DNA of 5,702 nucleotides from JBFLXN01 sp040755715 [NCBI: Candidatus Edwardsbacteria bacterium] (GTDB lineage: Bacteria > Edwardsbacteria > AC1 > JBFLXN01), in assembly GCA_040755715.1 (NCBI GenBank), contig JBFLXN010000170.1, positions 1-5,702 on the forward strand, in the 5' to 3' direction. The stretch's first letter is position 1. Each line of letters begins with the position of its first letter. Position numbers and translations under genes: made by a program. Under the pieces are notes generated by a model. The model saw only the letters and a program-made list of their open reading frames with translations. It was not told where the DNA came from and did not search any database. Positions 1-5,558 of this stretch are shown here, one piece after another.

Positions 1-108
1 GCTTGGGTCAGACAACGTAATCGTCAGAAAGCAACCGTTTCCTGGCAGTTTACAAAGAACATTGCTCGTAAGAAACTTAACAGGTTCTATTACAATATCA
101 AAAATTAG
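1..108 (+). CDS. IS630-family transposase, C-terminal fragment (cut by window edge)
   Basis: Frame 1 is open from the window edge to a TAG at 106-108 and gives 35 residues. The end of the protein has the layout I recognise from the C-terminus of IS630-family DDE transposases: a Trp and an Arg-Asn pair (RQRNRQK), then VSWQFT, an alanine-arginine step (IARKKL) and a final aromatic cluster (NRFYY). The catalytic DDE domain would lie to the left, outside the window. The gene points into the 3' side of the C25 peptidase gene on the other strand, whose reading frame dies in the sequence just after this stop. That fits an insertion into that gene. The family call rests on the short tail alone and is good but not certain. 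Confidence 0.72.
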   Translation, partial: AWVRQRNRQKATVSWQFTKNIARKKLNRFYYNIKN

Positions 109-123
109 TGTCACAGACCACTA
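1..123 (+). mobile_element. Right end of an IS630-like insertion sequence (partial)
   Basis: The element runs in from the left edge and contains the transposase tail. Its terminal sequence should lie in the short stretch after the stop codon, 106-123, which is an imperfect palindrome beginning TAGTG and ending CACTA. IS630/Tc1-type elements insert at TA dinucleotides. The TA at 122-123 is the best candidate for the junction, because homology of the facing protein to C25 peptidases ends a few codons away, at Asp-Trp 393-394. The TA at 125-126 is a second possibility. The other end is not in the window, so the terminal inverted repeat cannot be confirmed here. Confidence 0.55.
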
Positions 124-1313
124 GTAACTTGCCAATCAGAAGCAGGTATTCTTTCATAAGCAAAGATTTTGTTAATCATGTTAGTAACATCTGCTATGTT
201 AGCGACCGAGAGCCGACCTATCGCTATATCTGGATAATCATCTGCGCCAGCAACGCAGGCATAATAATGATCGCCATATGAATAACCGGAATAACCTGTT
301 GGTGGTGGAAACAAAAATGTAGGAATTCTACTTGTACTCCCTATTTGAGCATTTCCGTCCGGAGCATCCCCCACGAGCAAAACATAATCCAACCCACCAG
401 TTTGATATTGATTTTTAATGTAATCTCTAATTTGTACGGTATCATCCGAACCGTAAGTTCCCACTATGGCAGACTGTTTGACTACTGATATATCAATTCC
501 TTTCTTCTTTTTCCAAAAGAGGAGGTCCTGAATAGTGGTGTAATAATTGTCGGCAACAATTATGAGATACTTCGGCATAGTATAAGTCATAGAAATCGCT
601 ATTCCGATCTTCTTGTAGTTTAGAATCAAACTTCTGTACATCCTAGAATACTGCTGAGAAACCGCACTTGGGTAGCCAGGCAAAATATTGATGTTACTGG
701 TTCCGCTATAACTAATCTCAACCGTAATCTGAGAATAAGCCTTAATTACACCGGTGCTAGGATTGAAACGGCATGGGTAGACTCCAAGGTTTACTACACG
801 CATATCTCTCCAAATAGCCGGCAGACTTATCTCAGCATTGATTTCAGGATAGAAGACATTTGTCCCATAAAATGCGCTATTGATTGTAAATGGAGGCACA
901 GGACCACTATCAGTTTCGGGTGTCTGAAATGGCCACACTTTATATCCCGAAAAAGATATTTCAGCAAGATTGGTAACAGCCACGGTAGCATTAGCCTGAG
1001 GGGGAATAGCAATCAATTTGCGAAAAGCAGGAATTTGTGGCTTACCAATTTCAATAGTGCTTCCCTCACATCCAGGAATAGTTAAAACATGGTAGGTATT
1101 TGTTCCCACGGCCTTTGTATTTACCCACATTCCGGGGATATTGAAAACTATCACTGTTTTAGACTGGTCTGAAGAAATGACACTTGCTGTAGCAGGTGTG
1201 CCAGCCAGGCTCTTACCATCGAAAGAAACCCAGGTTCCTTGACAATGTCCATAGGTAAGAAATCCCAGGACACAGAAAGCTGTGCCTATCACTTTTGTTG
1301 GTAGCTTCCCCAT
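111..1313 (-). CDS. Gingipain-like C25 cysteine peptidase, truncated before the catalytic residues by an IS
   Basis: The 400-residue product starts with a hydrophobic signal-peptide-like segment (about residues 5-22). Residues 27-245 fit a C25 propeptide: a KPQIPAFRK-like segment near 91-99, then FYPE at 154-157 and a VYPCRFNPSTG stretch at 178-188. From 247 the C25 catalytic domain begins: PKYLIIVAD, a WKKKKGIDI stretch (267-275), YVLLVGD (310-316), the acidic GADDYPDIAIGRLS (356-369) and a helix ending in YERIPASDW. In gingipain-type enzymes the catalytic His and Cys come after this point. Here the frame instead runs six more codons into apparent IS sequence and stops at TGA 111-113, so the product should be inactive and also lacks any C-terminal sorting domain. 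ATG 1311-1313 has a strong AGGAGG (complement of 1324-1329) ten bases upstream. It lies 20 bp downstream of the propeller protein gene, probably in one operon. Confidence 0.8.
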   Translation of the reverse strand: MGKLPTKVIGTAFCVLGFLTYGHCQGTWVSFDGKSLAGTPATASVISSDQSKTVIVFNIPGMWVNTKAVGTNTYHVLTIPGCEGSTIEIGKPQIPAFRKLIAIPPQANATVAVTNLAEISFSGYKVWPFQTPETDSGPVPPFTINSAFYGTNVFYPEINAEISLPAIWRDMRVVNLGVYPCRFNPSTGVIKAYSQITVEISYSGTSNINILPGYPSAVSQQYSRMYRSLILNYKKIGIAISMTYTMPKYLIIVADNYYTTIQDLLFWKKKKGIDISVVKQSAIVGTYGSDDTVQIRDYIKNQYQTGGLDYVLLVGDAPDGNAQIGSTSRIPTFLFPPPTGYSGYSYGDHYYACVAGADDYPDIAIGRLSVANIADVTNMINKIFAYERIPASDWQVTSGL

Positions 1314-1333
1314 TTCTGTTTAACCTCCTCTGT

Positions 1334-2758
1334 TTATCTTATTAATGTTATTTTTTTAGTGGCGATAAAATCGCCGATCTGAAGTTTACAAAAATAAATG
1401 CCGCTCATTAAATCCCTTCTTTGATTATCTTTTCCATCCCAAGTGACTGTGTAATAACCAGGTGCCTTTGGTTCTTTAACCAAGGTGCGTATCTCTTGAC
1501 CTACCACATTATAGATTATTATAGAGGTTTGTAATTTGTAATCCGAAGTTTGGAATCTTGAATCCAGTATTTGATACCTAATATCTGTCTTCTTGCTGAA
1601 GGGATTAGGATAGTTCTGATATAGTCTAATTTGGCCTCTGTTTTTGACTATTTCGCTGCGCTCTTCTACCTCCACCGCAGTATTAGTATGGCTGACATAA
1701 ATATTTGGATAGCCCCCACCTTCACGAACCCAGACTGCCCATATTTCATTAGTGACTGGATTAAAGGCTAAACGCCCACTATGCAAAAGGTAGGAAGATG
1801 TATCAATTAGGAATGGAAGTGACCAAATGCTGCTCTCATAATACACAACATTTAGACCATAAATTCCCCATATCTTACCACTACTGTCGCTACAAATGTC
1901 ATCAAAGGTGAACCCGAGTGATTCTGGCAAACTCCAGCCACTTCCATTATTAAAACTAATGTATCCGCCACCAGGGTCACTATACCAACTCGCCCCAATA
2001 TTGCCTATGGCATCAACAACAATCAAAGGGTTGGAATTCCAGGAAGTAAGATTATCTTGAATAGTCTGCTTGCTGGACCAACTTACACCATCGTAATATT
2101 TTGCAAAGGTATTTACATCGCACCAGATAATCCAAACATTTCCTATAGAATCGCCAGCAATTTTTGAAGATTGCTCCACATCCAGCCCGGATAAGCTATT
2201 AACAGCAATTGGGTTTACCCAGCTACTTCCACTCCAATAGGTGGCAAAAACATTGTCATTACTTTTGCTCCAAACTATCCATGGTTTTCCGAATTTATCT
2301 TTTGAAATAGTAGGACATCCACCTCGTTTTGTTGTATCTAAAGTAACAAAAACTAGAGGTGACCAATTAATTCCATCAAAATAACAAGAACTCGGTAAAT
2401 AGCCTAAGTTTAAACTTTCTGAAATCGCTGACATCATTGCCATCCAAATTGTATCTCCATTTCCGGCAACTAGCGAAGGTTTCAACCAAATTACCTCGCC
2501 ACTTACTATATTAATTGGTGCCTGCCAACCATTGCTATCCCGCATTGTAGTAGAAAGAAGGCAAGAGCTCATATAGTTTCTGGTGTAAGCCACACAGATT
2601 CTACCCTGGCTGTTTATCGCTATGGCAGGATTCGCATTCTTAAGAGTATCTGCTGTCACAGCTTCCGGAGGTGGCCAGCTTTGTGCAATAATTCTATCTA
2701 TTTCAGAGATAAGAAAAAAGCACAAAACAGTAATTAGCATACCTAATCTATGGAACAT
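1334..2758 (-). CDS. Secreted beta-propeller-like (BNR/sialidase-type repeat) protein with C-terminal sorting domain
   Basis: The 474-residue protein begins with a signal peptide (hydrophobic residues 7-18, likely cleavage near IIAQS at 23-27). Residues 30-355 alternate two recurring motifs. One is D..G..W..W (for example GKPWIVWSKS at 157-166, GNVWIIWCD at 206-214, NEIWAVWV at 337-344). The other is Y.dG..Ws.P (FDGINWSP 127-134, YWSGSSW 174-180, YYDGVSW 221-227, SGWSLP 273-278). This is the look of a six- to seven-bladed beta-propeller of the BNR kind. Residues 379-474 are a FlgD-like/Por-type sorting domain: LYQNYPNPF, IIIYNVVGQEIRTLV, VTWDGKDN, SGIYFCKLQ and a basic KKITLIR end. This points to export, possibly by the type IX system, and cell-surface attachment. 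Ligand or substrate is unknown. ATG 2756-2758 has an AGAAGGG-like ribosome site just upstream. An atypical insertion sits inside the sorting domain at about 397-411. Confidence 0.8.
   Translation of the reverse strand: MFHRLGMLITVLCFFLISEIDRIIAQSWPPPEAVTADTLKNANPAIAINSQGRICVAYTRNYMSSCLLSTTMRDSNGWQAPINIVSGEVIWLKPSLVAGNGDTIWMAMMSAISESLNLGYLPSSCYFDGINWSPLVFVTLDTTKRGGCPTISKDKFGKPWIVWSKSNDNVFATYWSGSSWVNPIAVNSLSGLDVEQSSKIAGDSIGNVWIIWCDVNTFAKYYDGVSWSSKQTIQDNLTSWNSNPLIVVDAIGNIGASWYSDPGGGYISFNNGSGWSLPESLGFTFDDICSDSSGKIWGIYGLNVVYYESSIWSLPFLIDTSSYLLHSGRLAFNPVTNEIWAVWVREGGGYPNIYVSHTNTAVEVEERSEIVKNRGQIRLYQNYPNPFSKKTDIRYQILDSRFQTSDYKLQTSIIIYNVVGQEIRTLVKEPKAPGYYTVTWDGKDNQRRDLMSGIYFCKLQIGDFIATKKITLIR
1523..1580 (-). 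repeat. Intergenic-type AT-rich degenerate repeat embedded in coding sequence
   Basis: On the - strand this stretch reads as a run of ATTCAAGATT / CCAAACTT / TACAAATTACAAA-like words, the same low-complexity style as the noncoding DNA at 3041-3164. It is in frame and encodes residues about 394-412 of the sorting domain (LDSRFQTSDYKLQTS), between two strands that are normally joined by a short loop. It probably arose by repeat expansion or insertion that kept the frame. Confidence 0.45.
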
Positions 2759-2826
2759 AATAACCCTTCTTTTTATCTTGACCCGCTAGAAAAATCCACT
2801 AGTAAAAAAGACAAAGATGATGGACA

Positions 2827-2856
2827 AATATGCAAAGTGGTTGGGTCTGAAGTCAA
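2827..2856 (-). promoter_or_regulatory. Candidate sigma70-like promoter for the propeller protein / C25 peptidase operon
   Basis: On the - strand a TTGACT box (complement of 2851-2856) is followed after 18 bases by CATATT (complement of 2827-2832), which matches four of six consensus -10 positions. Transcription would start near 2820 and leave a leader of about 60 bases before the ATG at 2758. The -35 is good and the -10 is moderate. Confidence 0.4.
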
Positions 2857-2872
2857 ATAACTAGAATTTTCC

Positions 2873-2902
2873 TTGACTTTCTCTTTTTATTTCATATATA
2901 AT
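2873..2902 (+). promoter_or_regulatory. Strong sigma70-like promoter, rightward
   Basis: TTGACT at 2873-2878 and a perfect TATAAT at 2897-2902 are separated by 18 bases, within very AT-rich DNA. Transcription would start near 2909 and run through the T12 tract (2934-2945) and the 46-codon frame at 2957 toward livF and the amidase. No other good promoter is visible before livF, so this may drive the whole rightward unit. Its -35 box is an inverted copy of the -35 of the leftward promoter, 16 bases away. Confidence 0.6.
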
Positions 2903-2956
2903 TATAACTATAAAAATTCAATTTGTCAAGATGTTTTTTTTTTTTACGGGGGCGAT

Positions 2957-3097
2957 ATGACAAATAGGCGAGAGTATTTTAAAAGATATAGAGAACTACA
3001 TAGGGAAAAAATCAGGGAATACCAGAAGTCTTCTAACTTAAATGTTTGTTTGGTTATTGTAATCCTGACCTGTCGTCAGTACAGGTTTGGTGATTAG
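2957..3097 (+). pseudogene. Orphan 5' fragment resembling the start of the endonuclease V gene (46-codon frame)
   Basis: ATG 2957 opens a 46-residue frame ending at TAG 3095-3097. Residues 6-24 (containing KRYRELHREKIREYQK) match residues 5-23 of the endonuclease V N-terminal extension at the right end of the window almost residue for residue, and the DNA is also clearly related (for example a shared ATCAGGGAATACCAGAA). The relation extends upstream: both have a poly-T tract followed by AC and a purine-rich ribosome-site region, though here AGGAGG has become GGGGGC. After residue 24 similarity stops, and the remaining 22 residues read through hairpin/repeat DNA with no family resemblance. It is most likely a decayed or copied gene start behind an intact promoter. 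A functional short basic peptide cannot be excluded. Confidence 0.55.
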
Positions 3098-3164
3098 TTA
3101 TTATTTTGAGCTTGGTATTTGGTTATTGTCTGCTTGCCACAGGCAAGAAATTTGATTTGCGATT
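3041..3164 (+). repeat. Repeat- and hairpin-rich intergenic segment before livF
   Basis: The 12-bp direct repeat TTTGGTTATTGT occurs at 3049-3060 and 3118-3129, with a degenerate form (GTTTGGTGATTAGTTATT) around 3085-3103. Each exact copy is followed by a small hairpin: ACCTGT/ACAGGT (3068-3073 with 3081-3086) and CTTGCC/GGCAAG (3133-3138 with 3142-3147, loop of three). A second stem, CTGAC/GTCAG (3065-3069 with 3075-3079), overlaps the first and cannot form together with it. The tail of the 46-codon frame lies in this segment. There is no U-tract good enough to call a terminator. Confidence 0.6.
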
Positions 3165-3869
3165 ATGCTTAGGCTTCAGGAAGTTCATACTCATTACGGC
3201 GCTATTGAGGCATTAAGAGGTATTTCCTTGTCAGTTGAGAAAAAGGAAATGGTGGCGTTAATTGGAGCCAATGGGGCTGGCAAGAGTACCTGTCTTCTGA
3301 CTATTTCAGGGATTGTGCGAAGAAGCAAAGGGAAAATTTTCTTTGAGGAGAGAGAAATTGATGGGCTTAGTCCCGAAGAGATTGTTAGATTGGGCATTTC
3401 TCAAGTTCCAGAGGGGCGAAGAATCTTTCCAAAACTGAGTGTTCTGGAAAATTTAGAGATGGGTGCTTTTCTCTTAAAGAATAAAAAAGAAATAGAAAAG
3501 CGACTTGGTTTTGTTTATGAAATCTTTCCAGTGCTTAAAGAAAGAAGAGGTCAAAAGGGCGGAACCCTCTCCGGTGGCGAACAGCAGATGTTAGCTATTG
3601 CCAGGGCTCTGATGTCTAAACCAAAACTCCTCTTGCTTGATGAACCTTCTTTGGGGCTGTCTCCGATTTTAGTAGAAAAAATCTTTGACATTATTGAGAA
3701 GATTAGGCAAGAAGGAACTACTGTTCTTTTGGTTGAGCAGAATGCCCAGAAGGCTTTGACTCTGGCTGACCGCGCCTATGTGTTGGAGAATGGGAAGATT
3801 GTTCTGGAAGGCAAAGGGAAAAGCCTTCTGGAAGATAAAAAAGTGAAAGAAGCTTATCTGGGGATATAA
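3165..3869 (+). CDS. livF: Branched-chain amino acid ABC transporter ATP-binding protein LivF
   Basis: This is one of the two ATPases that power high-affinity import of leucine, isoleucine and valine (or related amides/amino acids) through LivH/LivM. It sits on the cytoplasmic face of the membrane. The 234-residue length is typical. All nucleotide-binding elements are present: A-loop Tyr11, Walker A GANGAGKST (34-42), Q-loop Gln80, the signature LSGGEQ (135-140), Walker B LLLLDE (155-160) and a D-loop region following. The switch position is LLVEQN (188-193), where LivF proteins carry Gln instead of the usual His. The C-terminal AYVLENGKIVLEGKG and AYLGI are also LivF-like. The start at ATG 3165 gives the normal N-terminus but has no visible Shine-Dalgarno sequence. 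The usual neighbours livG, livH, livM and the binding protein are not in the window. The amidase gene follows after 16 bases. Confidence 0.93.
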   Translation: MLRLQEVHTHYGAIEALRGISLSVEKKEMVALIGANGAGKSTCLLTISGIVRRSKGKIFFEEREIDGLSPEEIVRLGISQVPEGRRIFPKLSVLENLEMGAFLLKNKKEIEKRLGFVYEIFPVLKERRGQKGGTLSGGEQQMLAIARALMSKPKLLLLDEPSLGLSPILVEKIFDIIEKIRQEGTTVLLVEQNAQKALTLADRAYVLENGKIVLEGKGKSLLEDKKVKEAYLGI

Positions 3870-3882
3870 AACAGGAAATTGT

Positions 3883-3909
3883 AAAATGCAAAATGCAAAA
3901 TGCAAAATA
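3883..3909 (+). repeat. 7-bp tandem repeat (AAAATGC)x3 spanning the amidase start codon
   Basis: AAAATGC is repeated three times at 3883-3903 and followed by AAAATAA. Because the unit is seven bases long, its three ATGs (3886, 3893, 3900) fall in three different frames. Only the first opens the amidase frame. Gain or loss of one unit would shift the downstream frame relative to the first ATG while bringing another ATG into register. Confidence 0.75.
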
Positions 3910-4542
3910 ATAACAGGAATAATTTTTCTATACTTTTGTTTTCAAAAGGTAAATGCTCAATCTATTCCTTTTGATTTTGATAAGGTGTTTAGAGCACCTT
4001 TTGAAGGAATTGTTATACACCATACCGGCACATCTAAAAATATCACAGTTGAGCAACTTTCCAACATCCATAAATGGAGAATATACAAACCTGTCTTTGA
4101 TGCTATGCAAGACACTGTGGGGGATAAAATTTATTCAAATCATTTTTATGAAGGAAAAGAAACTTTCTGTGCCTATCATTGGTTAGTCTATTCTGATGGT
4201 AGAAAGATACAGGTACTAAAAGATATAATAAAAATAGGGGATAAATGGTATATAGATAATGTGGGATGGCACGCCGGAACCTGGGAAATGAACGGAAAAA
4301 CAATGGCTATCGCCATAGTAGGAAATTATCGTAATTCTATTCCACCAAAGGAGGTATTGAATTCTGTAGCAGAGATTATTGTTAGTTATCAAAAGATGGT
4401 GGAAACAAAGTTGAATATCTATGGACACAGAGAAGTGAGACCCACACCCACTGCTTGCCCTGGGAATAAATTTCTTGGAGAAGAAGGATGGAAGAACATT
4501 TTGATTAAGACGGTTGAGGAAAAAATAGAGAGAGAAAAGTAG
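3886..4542 (+). CDS. Secreted N-acetylmuramoyl-L-alanine amidase (Amidase_2 / PGRP fold)
   Basis: Enzymes of this family are zinc amidases that cut the bond between N-acetylmuramic acid and the L-alanine of the peptidoglycan stem peptide. The 218-residue protein has a signal peptide (hydrophobic residues 8-20, likely cleavage near VNAQS at 22-26) and so acts in the periplasm or outside the cell. Expected zinc ligands are present: IHHTG (His45/His46), GHREV (His181) and TACPG (Cys191). The AYHWLVYSDGRKIQVL region (96-111, with Tyr97) matches the family's central strand pair. GWHAG (127-131) and IAIVGNY (142-148) are also typical, so the enzyme is probably active. The ATG at 3886 has AGGAA nine bases upstream and lies 16 bases after livF, so the two are probably cotranscribed. 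The first residues (MQNAKCK) come from a tandem repeat. Its role could be cell-wall recycling, lysis or attack on other bacteria; the sequence does not decide. Confidence 0.88.
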   Translation: MQNAKCKIITGIIFLYFCFQKVNAQSIPFDFDKVFRAPFEGIVIHHTGTSKNITVEQLSNIHKWRIYKPVFDAMQDTVGDKIYSNHFYEGKETFCAYHWLVYSDGRKIQVLKDIIKIGDKWYIDNVGWHAGTWEMNGKTMAIAIVGNYRNSIPPKEVLNSVAEIIVSYQKMVETKLNIYGHREVRPTPTACPGNKFLGEEGWKNILIKTVEEKIEREK

Positions 4543-4547
4543 AGCTA

Positions 4548-4580
4548 ACGGTCAGGACGGTCAGGGAAACAACGGACAGG
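4548..4580 (+). repeat. 9-bp repeat ACGGTCAGG, two tandem copies plus one degenerate copy
   Basis: ACGGTCAGG occurs at 4548-4556 and 4557-4565. A third copy with one change, ACGGACAGG, follows at 4572-4580. It begins six bases after the amidase stop and does not code for anything I recognise. It could be a protein-binding array or simple repeat drift. Confidence 0.55.
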
Positions 4581-4589
4581 TCGGAATAT

Positions 4590-4634
4590 GATTACGCAGA
4601 TTTTTAACGGCGATTACACAGATTTTAATCTGTG
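4590..4634. repeat. GATTAC(A/G)CAGATTTT direct repeat with internal palindrome
   Basis: GATTACGCAGATTTTTAA (4590-4607) is followed 22 bp on by GATTACACAGATTTTAA (4612-4628). The second copy merges into a perfect stem CACAGATT/AATCTGTG (4617-4624 with 4627-4634) around two T residues. Short GATTACACAGATT-type elements are, from memory, common between genes in many uncultured bacterial genomes, and this looks like one. Confidence 0.6.
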
Positions 4635-4639
4635 AAATC

Positions 4640-4665
4640 AGTATCCCGCTGAAAATCGGGATACT
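4640..4665. terminator. Hairpin between convergent genes, possible weak bidirectional terminator
   Basis: AGTATCCCG (4640-4648) and CGGGATACT (4657-4665) form a perfect 9-bp stem around an 8-base loop. It directly abuts the endonuclease V stop codon on the - strand. The position between convergent genes suits a terminator or 3'-end stabiliser. Neither strand has a following run of U, so it is not a classical intrinsic terminator. Confidence 0.4.
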
Positions 4666-5553
4666 TCAAGAAGTAAGCACATGTTTACTCAGCGTATGGG
4701 CGTGCCTTAATGGTTCAGGAATTCTATAGCCTTTTCCACAGGCTAAAACCACATAGATAGCAGTTTTGAGAGAAATCAAATGCCCAGGTGAGACAAAGAT
4801 TGGTTGGGTGTAATTCTTTGTTCGGAGAACTGCACCTACTATTTTCCCATTAAGATAGAGAGGCGAAGAAGAGTCTCTTTTTTGTTTTGGCTGTTTAAAA
4901 GTCCCACAGAGATTAGATTTGGCACAGCCGATTGTTGGTTTATTAAGAAGAATACCTAGGTGTGTGGCGATTCCTATTCCCCGAGGATGGGCAATCCCCT
5001 GTCCATCAAAGAGGATTACATCGGGGATAGTTTTTAATTTTGAAATGGCATCAAACAACACAGGTCCCTCACGAAAGGAAAGAAGACCGGGAATATAAGG
5101 AAAAGATAAAGGTTTTTTGGCAGAAACTTCTTCAACCAATTCCAAGTTTGGGTAGGTGAAAAGACAAACTCCGGCAGAGATAATTCTCTCTTCTTTATCA
5201 ATAGAAGCGTCAGCTCCAGCAATATAGTTAATTTTAGAGAAACCATCTTTGAGTATAGTCCATTTAGATAATTCTTTTTGAATTTGAATTGCTTCTTCAA
5301 CCATAGAAAAATCATGCGGATGTCTGTATTTTCTCATATATTCTGTGAAATATTCCGGATGACTTTGAAGCCACTCATGGAAATATAGGGGATGTTTCTC
5401 CTTCCATTTCTTGAAATATTCGGGATGTTCTTTTCTCCACTTTGTCATCTGCCACTTAGTCTTCGGATTTCCTCTTCTATAAGCTTTCTGGTATTCCCTG
5501 ATTTCTTCTCTATGCAATTCCCTATATCTCTTCAAATACTTTTTTCTCTCCAC
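4666..5553 (-). CDS. nfi: Endonuclease V with a repeat-bearing N-terminal extension
   Basis: Endonuclease V nicks DNA one phosphodiester 3' of deoxyinosine and starts repair of deaminated adenine; some homologues cut inosine RNA. Residues from about 84 to 295 are a full catalytic domain with the key residues in place: Asp115 (AGADAS), the wedge PYIPG (152-156) and LSFRE with Glu162, Asp183 in LFDGQGIAHPRG, Lys212 (GCAKSNLCG) and His258 (SPGHLIS). The family is usually about 210-230 residues; this protein has 295. The extra 80 residues are basic and aromatic and include three 11-residue repeats (HPEYFKKWKEK, HPLYFHEWLQS, HPEYFTEYMRK). The GTG start at 5551-5553 is supported by an AGGAGG five bases upstream and by the orphan copy of the same leader at 2946-3030. 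The internal ATG at 5302-5304 would give a normal-length enzyme but has no ribosome site. The extension may bind DNA or RNA (inference). Confidence 0.9.
   Translation of the reverse strand: MERKKYLKRYRELHREEIREYQKAYRRGNPKTKWQMTKWRKEHPEYFKKWKEKHPLYFHEWLQSHPEYFTEYMRKYRHPHDFSMVEEAIQIQKELSKWTILKDGFSKINYIAGADASIDKEERIISAGVCLFTYPNLELVEEVSAKKPLSFPYIPGLLSFREGPVLFDAISKLKTIPDVILFDGQGIAHPRGIGIATHLGILLNKPTIGCAKSNLCGTFKQPKQKRDSSSPLYLNGKIVGAVLRTKNYTQPIFVSPGHLISLKTAIYVVLACGKGYRIPEPLRHAHTLSKHVLTS
5329..5427 (-). repeat. Three 33-bp in-frame tandem repeats in the endonuclease V gene
   Basis: The units encode residues 43-53, 54-64 and 65-75, each starting CATCC and followed by a Tyr-Phe pair three residues on. 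Third-position differences between units suggest the duplication is old enough to have drifted while the HP.YF pattern was kept. Confidence 0.7.
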
Positions 5554-5558
5554 AATAT

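Noticed and set aside
118-127. CCACTAGTAA shared with 2796-2805
   Set aside because: A 10-base match spanning the presumed IS junction; no further similarity around it, so probably coincidence.
827-1012. Alternative - strand frames inside the C25 gene, and further shadow frames inside livF, the amidase and endonuclease V
   Set aside because: They overlap well-supported genes in other frames and have no ribosome site or recognisable domain.
2873-2956. Upstream extension of the 46-codon frame to a TTG at 2873
   Set aside because: The extra residues come from the -35/-10 promoter and the poly-T tract, with no ribosome site; ATG 2957 aligns with the start of the endonuclease V gene.
5329-5427. 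The 33-bp repeats as a CRISPR array
   Set aside because: They are contiguous, lack spacers, stay in frame and encode a conserved HP.YF protein pattern.
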